Origin: Reinekea blandensis MED297
GTDB lineage: Bacteria; Pseudomonadota; Gammaproteobacteria; Pseudomonadales; Natronospirillaceae
Reading direction: 5' to 3'
Length of the DNA: 64,000 nucleotides
NCBI RefSeq assembly: GCF_000153185.1
Contig: NZ_CH724151.1
Span: forward strand, 325,154 to 389,153
In this document: positions 17,354 to 26,856 of the stretch, one piece after another
Position numbering within the stretch: the stretch's first letter is position 1
How the letters are laid out: every line of letters starts with the position of its first letter
Notes under the pieces: model-generated
Seen by the model: the letters and a program-made list of their open reading frames with translations, nothing else
The model's database searches: none
What the model was told of the DNA's origin: nothing
Made by a program: the position numbers and the translations under genes

Positions 17354-17925
17354 TTTCAACTTCTCCAAATCATTCACAACAACACAGGTCAGGTAAAATC
17401 GAACCCATGTTGGCCTCGTCCTTCTAGACTACGAAAGCGTAGTTGCTTTTTATTGAAATCACTCACAATGCTACAAGAAACTACATTAGAGGTAGCAAAA
17501 AGCCAATAGCGACAGAAACTCAGCGCCATTTCCCTTCAAATATTGGGCAGGGTCTCTCTCGTAAGCGTCAAATAAACTCACACACTTCCCACCCCTAGGT
17601 TTCATTCATATCCGGTTCTACACTAGCACAACCGCACTCATCCTCAACAACAAGGCAATAAGAACGAAAAGCGGTATTTTCATTGTTCTGGTGTGGTGAA
17701 AACGGCATAATACCACCCGGTTCTGAGACAAGCTCAAACTGCGAAATTCCACAAAACATGGACGTTATGTAGAGAATGGACACGAATACCCCACTCCGTC
17801 AAAAATTACCTAACGCTGACAACTATCGGTATCGGCACATCCCACTTTAAAACACCGTTAGCCATTGATTTTAAAGAGTCCTAAGGATACATACGACTCT
17901 GACTTTAAAGAGCAAGGAGCCATAC
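17354..17925. other. 572-base divergent intergenic region
   Basis: It separates the beta-helix gene (minus) from the ABC transporter (plus). No supported gene: the only ORF (17595-17783, minus, 62 codons) has no recognisable feature. It holds a small hairpin ACTACG-AAAG-CGTAGT (17428-17443). Near the transporter is a direct repeat TTTAAAGAG at 17870-17878 and 17904-17912, with GAGTC (17876-17880) and GACTC (17895-17899) between. The length suggests regulated promoters for both genes. Confidence 0.4.
17865..17893 (+). promoter_or_regulatory. Weak candidate promoter for the ABC transporter
   Basis: TTGATT (17865-17870), 17 bases, TACATA (17888-17893), 33 bases before the ATG. The -35 fits moderately and the -10 poorly. 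It overlaps the TTTAAAGAG repeat. By eye only. Confidence 0.25.
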
Positions 17926-19725
17926 ATGTACATCTTGAAAGTTGTCCGCAGTATTTTCGAACTACTGGATCCCAAAGCCAAGACGCGAGTCCTGATCCTG
18001 CAAGTGTTTTTTACTCTGGCTGCATTAGTCCAGGTGACAGGTATCGCCAGCATTGGGCCGTTTATCGCTGTTTTATCCAGCCCTCAGGTTATCCACACAA
18101 ATGCGTTATTAAACTACTTATATGAACTGGGTCAGTTCGACAACGATGCTCTATTTATCTCAGCGCTTGCGGTTGGCTCTTTACTGATGATCATCGCGTC
18201 TAATGCGATCGCCGCACTTAGCCTATGGGTAACATTTCGACTCTCTGTATCATTAGGTGGCTCTCTTCAGAATCAGGCTTATATTGACTTCTTAAACAAA
18301 GACTATCTTTTCCACAAGACCACCGACTATAACGTTCCGATAGCGGTTATCACGCAACAGATTCCACGATTTGTCTATATGGTCTTTCAGCCTTTTCTGC
18401 TGCTGACCAGTCACGCATTTATAGGGGTACTGATCATAGTAGGATTGGTAATTCTGGACCCTCTGCTAGCATTATTTGCTGCATCAATTCTAGGTGGGGC
18501 TTACACACTGATCTATTACGGCCTAAAACCACGATTGAAGCGACATGGAAACTCAATCAGCATTCGAAATACTCGGATTCAATCGATACTGTCAGAATCA
18601 TTTACAGGCATTAAGGAAATTAAGCTGGGTAGTTTTGAACAGGATTATCAGGATCGATTTTCGAAGATAAACCGCAAAGGGCTGAACTCCCAAGCTTACA
18701 TATCTTTATCAGCTGAAATGCCACGCTTTTTATTGGAATCCATCTCATTCGGTGCAATTCTAGGGTTGGCTATGGTTTTGTTGTCATCCGATCGGGGGAT
18801 GGCATCCATCGTACCGATACTTAGTCTCTATGCACTAGCCGGTTACAAGCTATTACCCACTCTGCAGCAAATTTATAAATCTGTATCAAGCCTCAGTGGT
18901 CATGGCGAGGTAGCGATTGAACTTGTTAAAGCGCTGGATTTTCAACAATACAAGAGAACGACTACTCCAGCGCAACCGATGGACATTAGCTCCATCGAGT
19001 TGGACGGTGTTTCATATCGCTACCCTGACGCCAAATTCTCAGCAGTTAATAGCGTTCACACTGTACTAAATAAAGGAAACATATACTCCTTGACCGGTCA
19101 TTCAGGGTCAGGAAAGTCGACTTTAGCCGATATTATTCTTGGGTTAATAAAGCCTTCTGAAGGGCATATTAAGATAAACAATCAACCTCTCACTGATGAC
19201 TCCCTTCAGTCATTTCGTGCGAACGTCAGCTACATCGGGCAAAGTATTTTCTTACTCAATGATACGGTGACCCGAAACGTAGCGTTCGGCATCAAGGATC
19301 AAGACATCGATCACGACAAAGTCATTGAAGCACTGAAACTAGCCAATGCATACGATTTTTCCATGGCATTGCCTCAGGGTATTGACACAAAGCTAGGTCA
19401 AGACGGGAAAATACTCAGTGGGGGGCAACGTCAGCGTATCGGCATAGCCCGAGCACTCTACAAATCCTGCGACGTGCTGGTACTTGATGAACCAACCAGC
19501 GCACTAGACATTGAATCAGAATACCTTCTGCTGCAAACACTAAACAGTCTCAAAGAAGACCTTATAGTGTTACTGATTTCTCATCGCCCAGCATCAATTC
19601 GTATGTCAGACATTATTCTGTTCCTCAAGGATGGTCAGATTGCTGATGAAGGCAGTTTTTCTGAACTTAAAGCCCGAAGCAATGAGTTCATTGAGATTAT
19701 GACCAAGACTGAAACAGTTGCCTAG
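17926..19725 (+). CDS. ABC exporter, fused membrane and ATPase domains (PglK/MsbA-like)
   Basis: 599 residues; AAGGAG lies just before ATG 17926. The N-terminal ~330 residues carry the membrane helices of a type IV (MsbA-fold) half-transporter. The ATPase domain has Walker A GHSGSGKST (391-399, Lys397), signature LSGGQRQRIGIARAL, Walker B VLVLDEPTSALD and an H-loop ISHRPAS. It works as a homodimer. In glycan loci such proteins flip lipid-linked oligosaccharides (PglK type). No Wzx-type flippase is visible in the window, so this is the best candidate for moving the EPS repeat unit across the inner membrane. Confidence 0.88.
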   Translation: MYILKVVRSIFELLDPKAKTRVLILQVFFTLAALVQVTGIASIGPFIAVLSSPQVIHTNALLNYLYELGQFDNDALFISALAVGSLLMIIASNAIAALSLWVTFRLSVSLGGSLQNQAYIDFLNKDYLFHKTTDYNVPIAVITQQIPRFVYMVFQPFLLLTSHAFIGVLIIVGLVILDPLLALFAASILGGAYTLIYYGLKPRLKRHGNSISIRNTRIQSILSESFTGIKEIKLGSFEQDYQDRFSKINRKGLNSQAYISLSAEMPRFLLESISFGAILGLAMVLLSSDRGMASIVPILSLYALAGYKLLPTLQQIYKSVSSLSGHGEVAIELVKALDFQQYKRTTTPAQPMDISSIELDGVSYRYPDAKFSAVNSVHTVLNKGNIYSLTGHSGSGKSTLADIILGLIKPSEGHIKINNQPLTDDSLQSFRANVSYIGQSIFLLNDTVTRNVAFGIKDQDIDHDKVIEALKLANAYDFSMALPQGIDTKLGQDGKILSGGQRQRIGIARALYKSCDVLVLDEPTSALDIESEYLLLQTLNSLKEDLIVLLISHRPASIRMSDIILFLKDGQIADEGSFSELKARSNEFIEIMTKTETVA

Positions 19726-19755
19726 TTCCTTTAGACTCGATTATATGGACATAAA

Positions 19756-21174
19756 ATGAGTAAACAGAAAGAGTATTCAACGGCAAGGCTTATTAAGTAT
19801 CTGACTAAGCAAGAAATGGTGGCGATTACCCATACTAAGCTGCGTAAGCCTATTGCCCTAACATTCTACCTTCTATCTAAGTTGTTCTTTTTACTTGGCA
19901 GCAAAGAGAAAGGAGTTCAATACGCACTAAAATCACGAAGAGTAGCATCCATAAACAAAAACAATCTTCAGATTGCGGCGTTCATGAGATCGGAATGGAT
20001 TAAACCTGTTTTATATACATTACTACCCGAGTTACCTTCCGGGATGGACATAACTCGACTGAACGCTCGGATCCTCATCACTGCGATTCCTGAAGTTGAA
20101 GAAAATATCGTTAAAAGCAAAGGAATTCTCATAATCAAGTTTTCCGAAACGTTCGGATTTCTTGCTCATTTAGCTGACTTACCGAGATTACAAAAGTACT
20201 TCCATGTGGTATTGGAGCCTAGCTGGGTGGGTTATGCTCTGCCTGAAATCTTAATTTGGGCAACAGAAAACACGAGCGAAAAAGTATTTGTTATGTCGGC
20301 TTACCATGACGACTTTACCTTTATTAAAAGTCTTAACAGTAACTTGGTTCCTTGTACAATCGGTCCTGCTGATTGGGTTAATCCTACAGTTTTCAAACCC
20401 AAAATGGACGCTGACTATAAATATGACGCGGTGTATCTTGCGAACTACGACAACATGAAACGCGTGGATCGCTACTTAAGGGCAGTCGTCAAATTAAGTA
20501 AGAAGCACCCCGGTTATAAAGCAGCATTAGTTTGTGCCGGTCATGGAGGAAACAAACAGGATCTTAACAACGCGATAGCCTGGGCAAAGAACAAATCAAA
20601 CTTATCATTTTTTCCTGGCGTCCCTCAGCATGAGCTCAGCAAAATTGTCGCCCAATCAAAAGTAAACGCCTTGTTCTCCCTTCGAGAGGGCGCCAACAAG
20701 GGGCTGGCAGAGGGCTTGTGGTGCAATACACCCGCTTTGTTATTAAAAGACTGTATTTGTGGGAATCACCGTCACATTAATGCCCAAACAGGCCTTTCGG
20801 TGAGTGATAGTAGTATCGTTGATGCTTTAGAGAGCTTTTATCTTAATAAAGTTAAAACAGATCCGCGAGCATGGGTTGAAAAAAACATCGCACCTCAAAT
20901 CTCGACACAACATATCACTGACCTGGTTCAAAAGAGCACTGAAAAACCACTCTTAACACGGGCCTTAGTTAAAACCAACACTCCAGAGCTTAATTATCTC
21001 GACTCAAAATGTCAGCCGTTTTTAGGTCTTCGGAAAGCATTTTTAACGGCCTGTGCCAAAACATACAACTCCGAAGAAAAGCTACTAGACGTCATTCATG
21101 ATCATCACAGACTATTTGCTAGACTGGATGCAGAAGTCTCAGAAACTACCTCTCTCCAGAAGCAGGCACGATAA
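19756..21174 (+). CDS. Glycosyltransferase-like protein (GT-B fold)
   Basis: 472 residues. The N-terminal ~90 residues are basic. The central and C-terminal region shows a GT4-like donor-binding pattern: YDAVYLANYDNMKRVDRYLRAV, ALVCAGHGGNK, LSFFPGVPQHELSKIV and LFSLREGANKGLAEGLW, where the E-x-N-K-G-L-A-E part sits where GT4 enzymes have their catalytic E-x7-E. It lies 30 bases after the ABC transporter and 2 bases before another GT-like gene, so all three are probably one operon. Donor and acceptor are unknown. Confidence 0.75.
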   Translation: MSKQKEYSTARLIKYLTKQEMVAITHTKLRKPIALTFYLLSKLFFLLGSKEKGVQYALKSRRVASINKNNLQIAAFMRSEWIKPVLYTLLPELPSGMDITRLNARILITAIPEVEENIVKSKGILIIKFSETFGFLAHLADLPRLQKYFHVVLEPSWVGYALPEILIWATENTSEKVFVMSAYHDDFTFIKSLNSNLVPCTIGPADWVNPTVFKPKMDADYKYDAVYLANYDNMKRVDRYLRAVVKLSKKHPGYKAALVCAGHGGNKQDLNNAIAWAKNKSNLSFFPGVPQHELSKIVAQSKVNALFSLREGANKGLAEGLWCNTPALLLKDCICGNHRHINAQTGLSVSDSSIVDALESFYLNKVKTDPRAWVEKNIAPQISTQHITDLVQKSTEKPLLTRALVKTNTPELNYLDSKCQPFLGLRKAFLTACAKTYNSEEKLLDVIHDHHRLFARLDAEVSETTSLQKQAR

Positions 21175-21176
21175 CA

Positions 21177-22232
21177 ATGACTGACGCTACTCAGCCCATT
21201 TTGAACTTTTATCTGCCATATCACTTGGATGGCATTGCCGACTTACCCAGATCCATTGAGGAGTATTGGGACTGGGTCTGTAAGAACAGCAGTAATGGCG
21301 AAGGTAAGTATTCCTGGACCTTACAGACATATTTATATCTCAAAGAATCGGGGGTTCCTTGTCGCATCGCAACACAACTCCCCGGTACCGGCATAGTTAT
21401 CTCGCATCGAGACTTTCTACCTTCGACATTAATTCCTAACCCAAACCTCTTTCTTGTTTGCATCAAACCCGACAGAAAACCTCATACTTGGGCAAACTAC
21501 TACATTCTACAAAGCAGCTATGATCCAATAACCAGAAAACTTAGAAATAACCAATATCAAGTCACACCCTCTTGGCCTCAGCCGTCGCTAAAACCAAGGA
21601 CTGTGTCAGAAAGTCGAGTTAAGCATATTGCTTTTTTTGGCAGGACTAACAATCTAGCAACTGAACTTAATACAGATGAATGGGTATCTAAACTAAAGAA
21701 ACTAGGCTTTAACTGGATGGTTATTCCAATGACTGAATGGGATGACTATTCGGACATTGACGTTACTGTATCGATTCGGGGCTGGAATGAAATACTTCAT
21801 TCGAACGCCAGAGATACCGTATTCGACTGGAATGTAAAACCCCCTGCAAAACTTACCAACTCCTGGCTAGCAAAAGTACCTGCCATTGTTGGTGACGAGA
21901 AAGTATTTTTAGATACCGGAGAGGAGGGTCAAGACTTCCTCGTAGCCAGAGACAGCGAAGACTTAATAAAAAAACTATTAACTCTGAGGTCTGACCCTGG
22001 TTTGTATAATAGACTACAAGTCAATGGTCTAGCGAAGGCCTATAATTACTCTCCAGAAAAACTCATCGACGATTGGCGAACACTTTTCGAAAAGACTCTG
22101 TTGCCTGAATACCGAAGCTGGATGGAACGCCCTTATATTACAAGGTCGATGGTAAACTGGTGGAAATGCTTATCCTTTTTTATAAAACCTAAAAACATAC
22201 TGGATCCAATAAAAGGCCTACTGCGCGGTTAG
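21177..22232 (+). CDS. Putative glycosyltransferase-like protein
   Basis: 351 residues, not confidently recognised. Features resembling a GT-B C-terminal half are HIAFFGRTNNLATEL, VSIRGWNEILHS, KPPAKLTNSWLAKVPAIVGDE and LVARDSEDLIKKLLTL with a final YSPEKLIDDW helix, as in sugar transferases that choose the donor with a KPxxK..N loop. No signal peptide or membrane helix. It is the last gene of the plus unit 17926-22232 and ends 14 bases before the convergent amidotransferase gene. A role in assembling the same glycan is inferred. Confidence 0.6.
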   Translation: MTDATQPILNFYLPYHLDGIADLPRSIEEYWDWVCKNSSNGEGKYSWTLQTYLYLKESGVPCRIATQLPGTGIVISHRDFLPSTLIPNPNLFLVCIKPDRKPHTWANYYILQSSYDPITRKLRNNQYQVTPSWPQPSLKPRTVSESRVKHIAFFGRTNNLATELNTDEWVSKLKKLGFNWMVIPMTEWDDYSDIDVTVSIRGWNEILHSNARDTVFDWNVKPPAKLTNSWLAKVPAIVGDEKVFLDTGEEGQDFLVARDSEDLIKKLLTLRSDPGLYNRLQVNGLAKAYNYSPEKLIDDWRTLFEKTLLPEYRSWMERPYITRSMVNWWKCLSFFIKPKNILDPIKGLLRG

Positions 22233-22246
22233 CTCTGTGGCCTACC

Positions 22247-24220
22247 TTAAGCAATCTCTTTTTTAAGTTCACTGAAACTCAGACCTCTGCTGATCATCCA
22301 CTTTTGAAACACATAAGCGGACCAAATAGCATTATCGTAAAATGCATTTCCGCGTTTAGATTCTTTAAGCATAAAGGACACTGCATTTTGATCTAATACT
22401 CCAACTGCGTCGAGATTCTTGCCATTCAGGTAGAAGTAAACATCCCGACTCAACGCACCATTTATCCAATCGCTTATCGGGACTGTGAAGCCCATTTTCG
22501 GTCGATCAAACAAGCGCTCTGGAACATACCGCTTCAACAAGGCCCTTAGCAACGCTTTAGGCTGTTGTTCATGCAACTTAACTTCAACCGGAATTTGCTT
22601 AGAAAAGTTAACTATACGGCGATCCAACAACGGAACCCGTACCTCTAATGAGTTTGCCATAGCCATTCGATCTGTCTTATATAGGCAATCACCAGGCAAA
22701 TAGTATTGTGTATCCCAGTCGGAGGCCGCTTTAATAAAGTTCTGATCAAAGTCAAACTGACCTTCACCATACAAGCTATCTGACGGTGGTAAAACAGTCA
22801 TACATTTATCAGAACTATAACTCAATAACGCGCTGTAGAGCGCCTCACTAGATGAAGATCGATTAACGAGTCGTAACTTACGAATTTTCGCATTGAGGTT
22901 TACGCCAAGTCGGACGGAAGTATGTCTAGAAATGTAACCGGCCATCGCATCAATTGGGATATGACTGACTAATCCGAGTGCAATATCGACTGGTTTTTTA
23001 GCAGCCGCTGGAACATCTTTAGAAAGATTCCTGAGTTGACTCGCTTTTTGATAGCGATTGTAACCCAGAAATAGTTCATCGCCTCCATCCCCTGCCATAC
23101 AGACAGTAACCTTCTTCTTTACAAACTCGGTTAACAAATAGGTTGGAATGGCCGACGCATTACCAAAGGGTTCATCCAGATGTTCAATGACCTTTTGAGA
23201 ACAATCAAGTAAGTCCTCCTCGTCGATACGGATCACATTGTGGTTTACACCTAAATGAGTAGCTATGTCACCAGCCTTTTCAGACTCGTCGAACTGTGGG
23301 TTGTTAAACCCAATGGTAAAGGATTCGACGGGGTGGTCGGTACGATTAGACAAGACCGCAGTAACGAGACTCGAATCGATACCTCCGGATAAAAAACAAC
23401 CCAGCTCGACATCCGCAATTTTCTGATCATCAATTACATCACTCAACAAGGATTCTAAGTGATCGACCACCTTTGTAAACTCGACACCGTTGATCCTAGG
23501 CATTGGTCGTTTTTGCGCCTTATGGTCAAACTCAGCACATGATTTTTCAACCATCTCTCCGCTCGTACAGTCTATGCACAACAAGGCTCCGGGGCTTAAC
23601 TTATAGACATCCTCGTATGGTGTGAGAACTCCAGGATAATAGCCGTAATCGAAGTACCGCTGAGCGGACTTCGAAGAAGGCCGCAGTATGTCTTTTGACG
23701 CTTTTTCAAGCGCTGTTAACTCTGAAGAAAAAAGGAAACGATTAGGCATCAATCCATAGTAAAGGGGTTTTTCTCCAGCAGCATCCCGAGCTAAATATAG
23801 CTTATTCTCATGGCTGTCAAAAAGTGCAAACGCAAACATCCCGGCCAACCTAGCCAAGGTACTTTCAAGTCCGTGCTCATCAATCAACTGCAATAGGACT
23901 TCAGTGTCTGATCCAGAGTTCCAATCTTTAAATGAGACCTGTGCTCTCAAGTGCTGAAAATTGTAAATCTCGCCGTTGTAAACAATGGTGTAGCGGCCAC
24001 TGGATGACGTCATCGGTTGATGTCCGGCAGAGGAAGTGTCAATAATTGATAACCGTCGATGCCCCAATACAACTTTCTGGTCTGGAGATTCAAAACATCC
24101 TGAATCATCGGGTCCTCGATGAGAAAGCTCTTTATTCATTTCCTGAACAATCTGTTTCAGATTGCTGCCATCAGAAAAACCTTCTTCATTTAAACTAACC
24201 AGACCGTTTATGCCACACAT
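22247..24220 (-). CDS. Asparagine synthase-type amidotransferase (exosortase-A locus type)
   Basis: 657 residues. The N-terminal class II glutaminase domain starts MCGINGLVSLNEE with nucleophile Cys2 and continues with HRGPDDSG and YNGEIYNF. The C-terminal ATP-pyrophosphatase domain has the PP-loop FLSGGIDSSLV and AGDGGDELFLGYNRY. Family members make asparagine from aspartate, or in polysaccharide loci amidate uronic acids or other carboxyls. With a UDP-GlcNAc dehydrogenase (58684) in the window, amidation of a uronate is a reasonable guess. It overlaps the upstream GT by 13 bases, so they are co-transcribed. Confidence 0.88.
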   Translation of the reverse strand: MCGINGLVSLNEEGFSDGSNLKQIVQEMNKELSHRGPDDSGCFESPDQKVVLGHRRLSIIDTSSAGHQPMTSSSGRYTIVYNGEIYNFQHLRAQVSFKDWNSGSDTEVLLQLIDEHGLESTLARLAGMFAFALFDSHENKLYLARDAAGEKPLYYGLMPNRFLFSSELTALEKASKDILRPSSKSAQRYFDYGYYPGVLTPYEDVYKLSPGALLCIDCTSGEMVEKSCAEFDHKAQKRPMPRINGVEFTKVVDHLESLLSDVIDDQKIADVELGCFLSGGIDSSLVTAVLSNRTDHPVESFTIGFNNPQFDESEKAGDIATHLGVNHNVIRIDEEDLLDCSQKVIEHLDEPFGNASAIPTYLLTEFVKKKVTVCMAGDGGDELFLGYNRYQKASQLRNLSKDVPAAAKKPVDIALGLVSHIPIDAMAGYISRHTSVRLGVNLNAKIRKLRLVNRSSSSEALYSALLSYSSDKCMTVLPPSDSLYGEGQFDFDQNFIKAASDWDTQYYLPGDCLYKTDRMAMANSLEVRVPLLDRRIVNFSKQIPVEVKLHEQQPKALLRALLKRYVPERLFDRPKMGFTVPISDWINGALSRDVYFYLNGKNLDAVGVLDQNAVSFMLKESKRGNAFYDNAIWSAYVFQKWMISRGLSFSELKKEIA

Positions 24221-25473
24221 TCTTCAGTCTCCATCGACTCAAGTGATTGAGAAAACACGTCTGCGATCACTTTATAACTGTATTGAGCCTCTGCGATTTG
24301 GTAAGCACGCTCGGACATTTGATCGGCCATTTTCCGATTGTCCAGTAAAGCCTTTATGCCTTCAACAAATGCATCAGGATTTTGCGCAAACTTAACGTGC
24401 CGATCATCAACTTTAATACCTTCGCAAGATATCGGGTCCACTACACAGGGAATTTTGTGAGCGAATGCTTCTATTAACTTAAGCTTAGTTCCTCCCCCAT
24501 CACGGATAGGGCACACGAAGACGGAGGCCTGCGCTAAATACGGTTCAATGTCCTGAACAAACCCTCGAATTTTCACCGAAGGATCGGACTTTGATAGCTC
24601 AACCAGATCTGCCGGTGGCTTGCTCCCAATCACATCAATTATCACCTCTGGGCGCTGTTGTTTTAGATTTGGCCATACTTCGTTTAAAAAATACCTTACT
24701 GCATCTACATTTGGGTACCAGTCCATAGTGCCAATAAATAGAAGATGATTAAGCTTTGGGGCTCGACAAAAACCGTCGAGCAACCGGAAATCGAACCCAT
24801 TTGGAACGACAAAGTGGTCTCGATAGCCTGTCGATATACCAAGTAGTTCAGAATCTTCAGCAGAGCAAACAATTTGTCGATCAAATTCTAAAGAAGCTAT
24901 TCTCTCCAAACGTTTTAGCTTGAGGTACTCAATGTAGAATATGAACTTGAGTAACAAATTTTTGGTTCTTTCAGAACGACGTCTGATCATTTCTGATTCA
25001 ATATTATGATGCCCCAAAATCAGCTTTTCATGTGTATAACGTTGGCTTTCCACATTTGAAATCAACGAGATGGAGTCTACATAAATGTAATCATAATCCT
25101 GACTATCTCTTATGGCTTTAATCTGATTTGCAAAGGACTTTCTATTCAACCACTCCGTGGAATAAGGCTTGGTGCTAAACAAAGACTTAAATGTCAAAAT
25201 CATTTTTGAAAACGAACTTACTCGTACTGGATCAGGCTCTATATACAAACTACTACAGTATTTTGAAAGTTCATCTTTCGCCTTTGTCAACCCTTGCTCA
25301 AAGCTATCAAAGTATGGCGTAATCAGGTTTTCTTGGTTTAGACAATACAAGTCAATATCATAGATCTCAGATAACTCTCTGATAATGTTATAGCTTCGAT
25401 TCAACAAGCCGGCCTTAGGCGGATAAGGAACCATATGAGAAACCCAAAGAAGTCTTTTTTTAACGGTGTCCAT
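24208..25473 (-). CDS. GT4-like sugar transferase (TIGR03087-like)
   Basis: 421 residues, GT-B fold. The opening LLWVSHMVPYPPKAGLLNRSYNII resembles exosortase-A-associated sugar transferase 1 (TIGR03087), recalled from memory. The donor domain has VPNGFDFRLLDGF, LLFIGTMDWYPNVDAV, IIDVIGSKPP, IRGFVQDIEPYLAQASVFVCPIRDGGGTKLKLIEAFAH and PCVVDPISCEG. It lies between the polymerase-like gene and the amidotransferase on the minus strand. The sugar is unknown. Confidence 0.82.
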   Translation of the reverse strand: MDTVKKRLLWVSHMVPYPPKAGLLNRSYNIIRELSEIYDIDLYCLNQENLITPYFDSFEQGLTKAKDELSKYCSSLYIEPDPVRVSSFSKMILTFKSLFSTKPYSTEWLNRKSFANQIKAIRDSQDYDYIYVDSISLISNVESQRYTHEKLILGHHNIESEMIRRRSERTKNLLLKFIFYIEYLKLKRLERIASLEFDRQIVCSAEDSELLGISTGYRDHFVVPNGFDFRLLDGFCRAPKLNHLLFIGTMDWYPNVDAVRYFLNEVWPNLKQQRPEVIIDVIGSKPPADLVELSKSDPSVKIRGFVQDIEPYLAQASVFVCPIRDGGGTKLKLIEAFAHKIPCVVDPISCEGIKVDDRHVKFAQNPDAFVEGIKALLDNRKMADQMSERAYQIAEAQYSYKVIADVFSQSLESMETEECVA

Positions 25474-25554
25474 AGCAATTCATACCTTCCATGATACATT
25501 TCTTTCCAACGTTAAAAGTAATAAAAGCTAGCAAACCAGTTATAGTGATCCTCA

Positions 25555-26856
25555 CTAACTAGCTGCTTGGCTTAAATCACGTTCTTTTTTACTTGTTAGT
25601 AATGTCTGCTTGATTGAAGTAATCAACGCAGCTGATACCCAGAAAAACGGATAGTAACCAACTGTGACAAACTGTCCTGCAATTAGAAATCCGACAACGC
25701 CCAGATAAAGTCCCGCGTGGATTTCTTTAAATGCTACCCAATCCGATTGAACCTTATTTCGACTTTTTAAACTCAACACAATGAGGATATAAAACATAAG
25801 AGCAGGAACCCCTGCATCCGTTCCTATCTGTATGAAAATATTGTGAGGAAGTTCTGCAACCCTCTCCCCTTGACGATTTACAAAGTGCATATCGTTAGGA
25901 TAAACATCGGTATAGTAGGGTATGAAGTTGTAATAGCCCACACCTGTCATAGGATGGTCGGCAATCATGTCTATCCCATTAGTCCAGTACAACATTCGCT
26001 GTACCGATGTTTGGTCTTCGCCCATGTTTTGAAACCGACCCAATTGCTCTTCAGGTAAAATCACCCATAACATTGCCAATATTATCGAAAAAGAGACTAA
26101 TATTTTTGGTTTAAATAGCGACCAACGGAAATAGTAGATTAGTACCGCAACTAGAGCAAGTTGCGAACCGCGGCTACTCGCACCCATTATTGTCAATGCT
26201 GGTGTAATTAGGGTTGCTAACAAAATCAACCGTTCGAAACGATTCGACTTCTTCCAGTAAGCACGCATCAAGTAGATCGCCAGGCAAAATTGAACGACCA
26301 TCTGAATGGCTAACTCTCCCGAATTTTGAAAGTAGCCAGGCGGCCCCATTAAACCCCAGCTTGTAAATGAGAAGCCTCTTGAAGCAAACACAACTGCCGT
26401 ACCAATTGAAATCTTCAGTGAGCAAATTATGAATACCAGTAAAAATACATAAAACCTTTCTTTTGTCGTTACTATCTGACACACCAAAAAATAGATAATA
26501 ATCCATTGTAAGTACTGAATCTGGTAACGCTCTGACCAGGATGGATCATAGGCAAAGAAGAAGGAAAGTTTTATCTGCAATGCAAATAATAGAAGCCAGG
26601 TATGTGTCCAGCACCATTGAAGTCTGGATTTCTTGTCAAAAAACTGTGCGACGATCGCTCCGGCCAGGAAGGATTGCGCCCACGGCAACACATCAATCGC
26701 CGGGTAAATAGCCTGTGGACGGAAATATTCGAAGAATAAATAGGCGCATATAAACCAAAACGCAGGATGCTCTGACCAGAAATATTGCCAGAGTTGACGA
26801 ACTTTAAAGAAACTAAGATCTTCAACTTTTAATTCGACTTGGTTACTTCTTGACAT
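25555..26856 (-). CDS. O-antigen ligase/polymerase-like membrane protein (Wzy-like)
   Basis: About 433 residues from ATG 26856 (MSRSNQVEL). An in-frame start at 26889 would overlap the upstream gene more. About ten hydrophobic helices are visible. A large periplasmic loop holds GVGYYNFIPYY and ELPHNIFIQIGTDAG, and the H-N-x-x-x-x-x-x-x-x-G pattern is that of the Wzy_C/WaaL superfamily. Exosortase-A loci usually carry one such protein (TIGR03097). It is the likely EPS polymerase, acting on lipid-linked repeat units in the periplasm. It overlaps the phosphatase gene by 14 bases. Confidence 0.85.
   Translation of the reverse strand: MSRSNQVELKVEDLSFFKVRQLWQYFWSEHPAFWFICAYLFFEYFRPQAIYPAIDVLPWAQSFLAGAIVAQFFDKKSRLQWCWTHTWLLLFALQIKLSFFFAYDPSWSERYQIQYLQWIIIYFLVCQIVTTKERFYVFLLVFIICSLKISIGTAVVFASRGFSFTSWGLMGPPGYFQNSGELAIQMVVQFCLAIYLMRAYWKKSNRFERLILLATLITPALTIMGASSRGSQLALVAVLIYYFRWSLFKPKILVSFSIILAMLWVILPEEQLGRFQNMGEDQTSVQRMLYWTNGIDMIADHPMTGVGYYNFIPYYTDVYPNDMHFVNRQGERVAELPHNIFIQIGTDAGVPALMFYILIVLSLKSRNKVQSDWVAFKEIHAGLYLGVVGFLIAGQFVTVGYYPFFWVSAALITSIKQTLLTSKKERDLSQAAS

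Noticed and set aside
17428-17443. Hairpin ACTACG-AAAG-CGTAGT as a terminator
   Set aside because: No plus-strand gene ends upstream of it, so a terminator role is unsupported.
17595-17783. 62-codon minus ORF in the large gap
   Set aside because: GTG start with a purine-rich stretch ahead, but no recognisable feature; not enough support.
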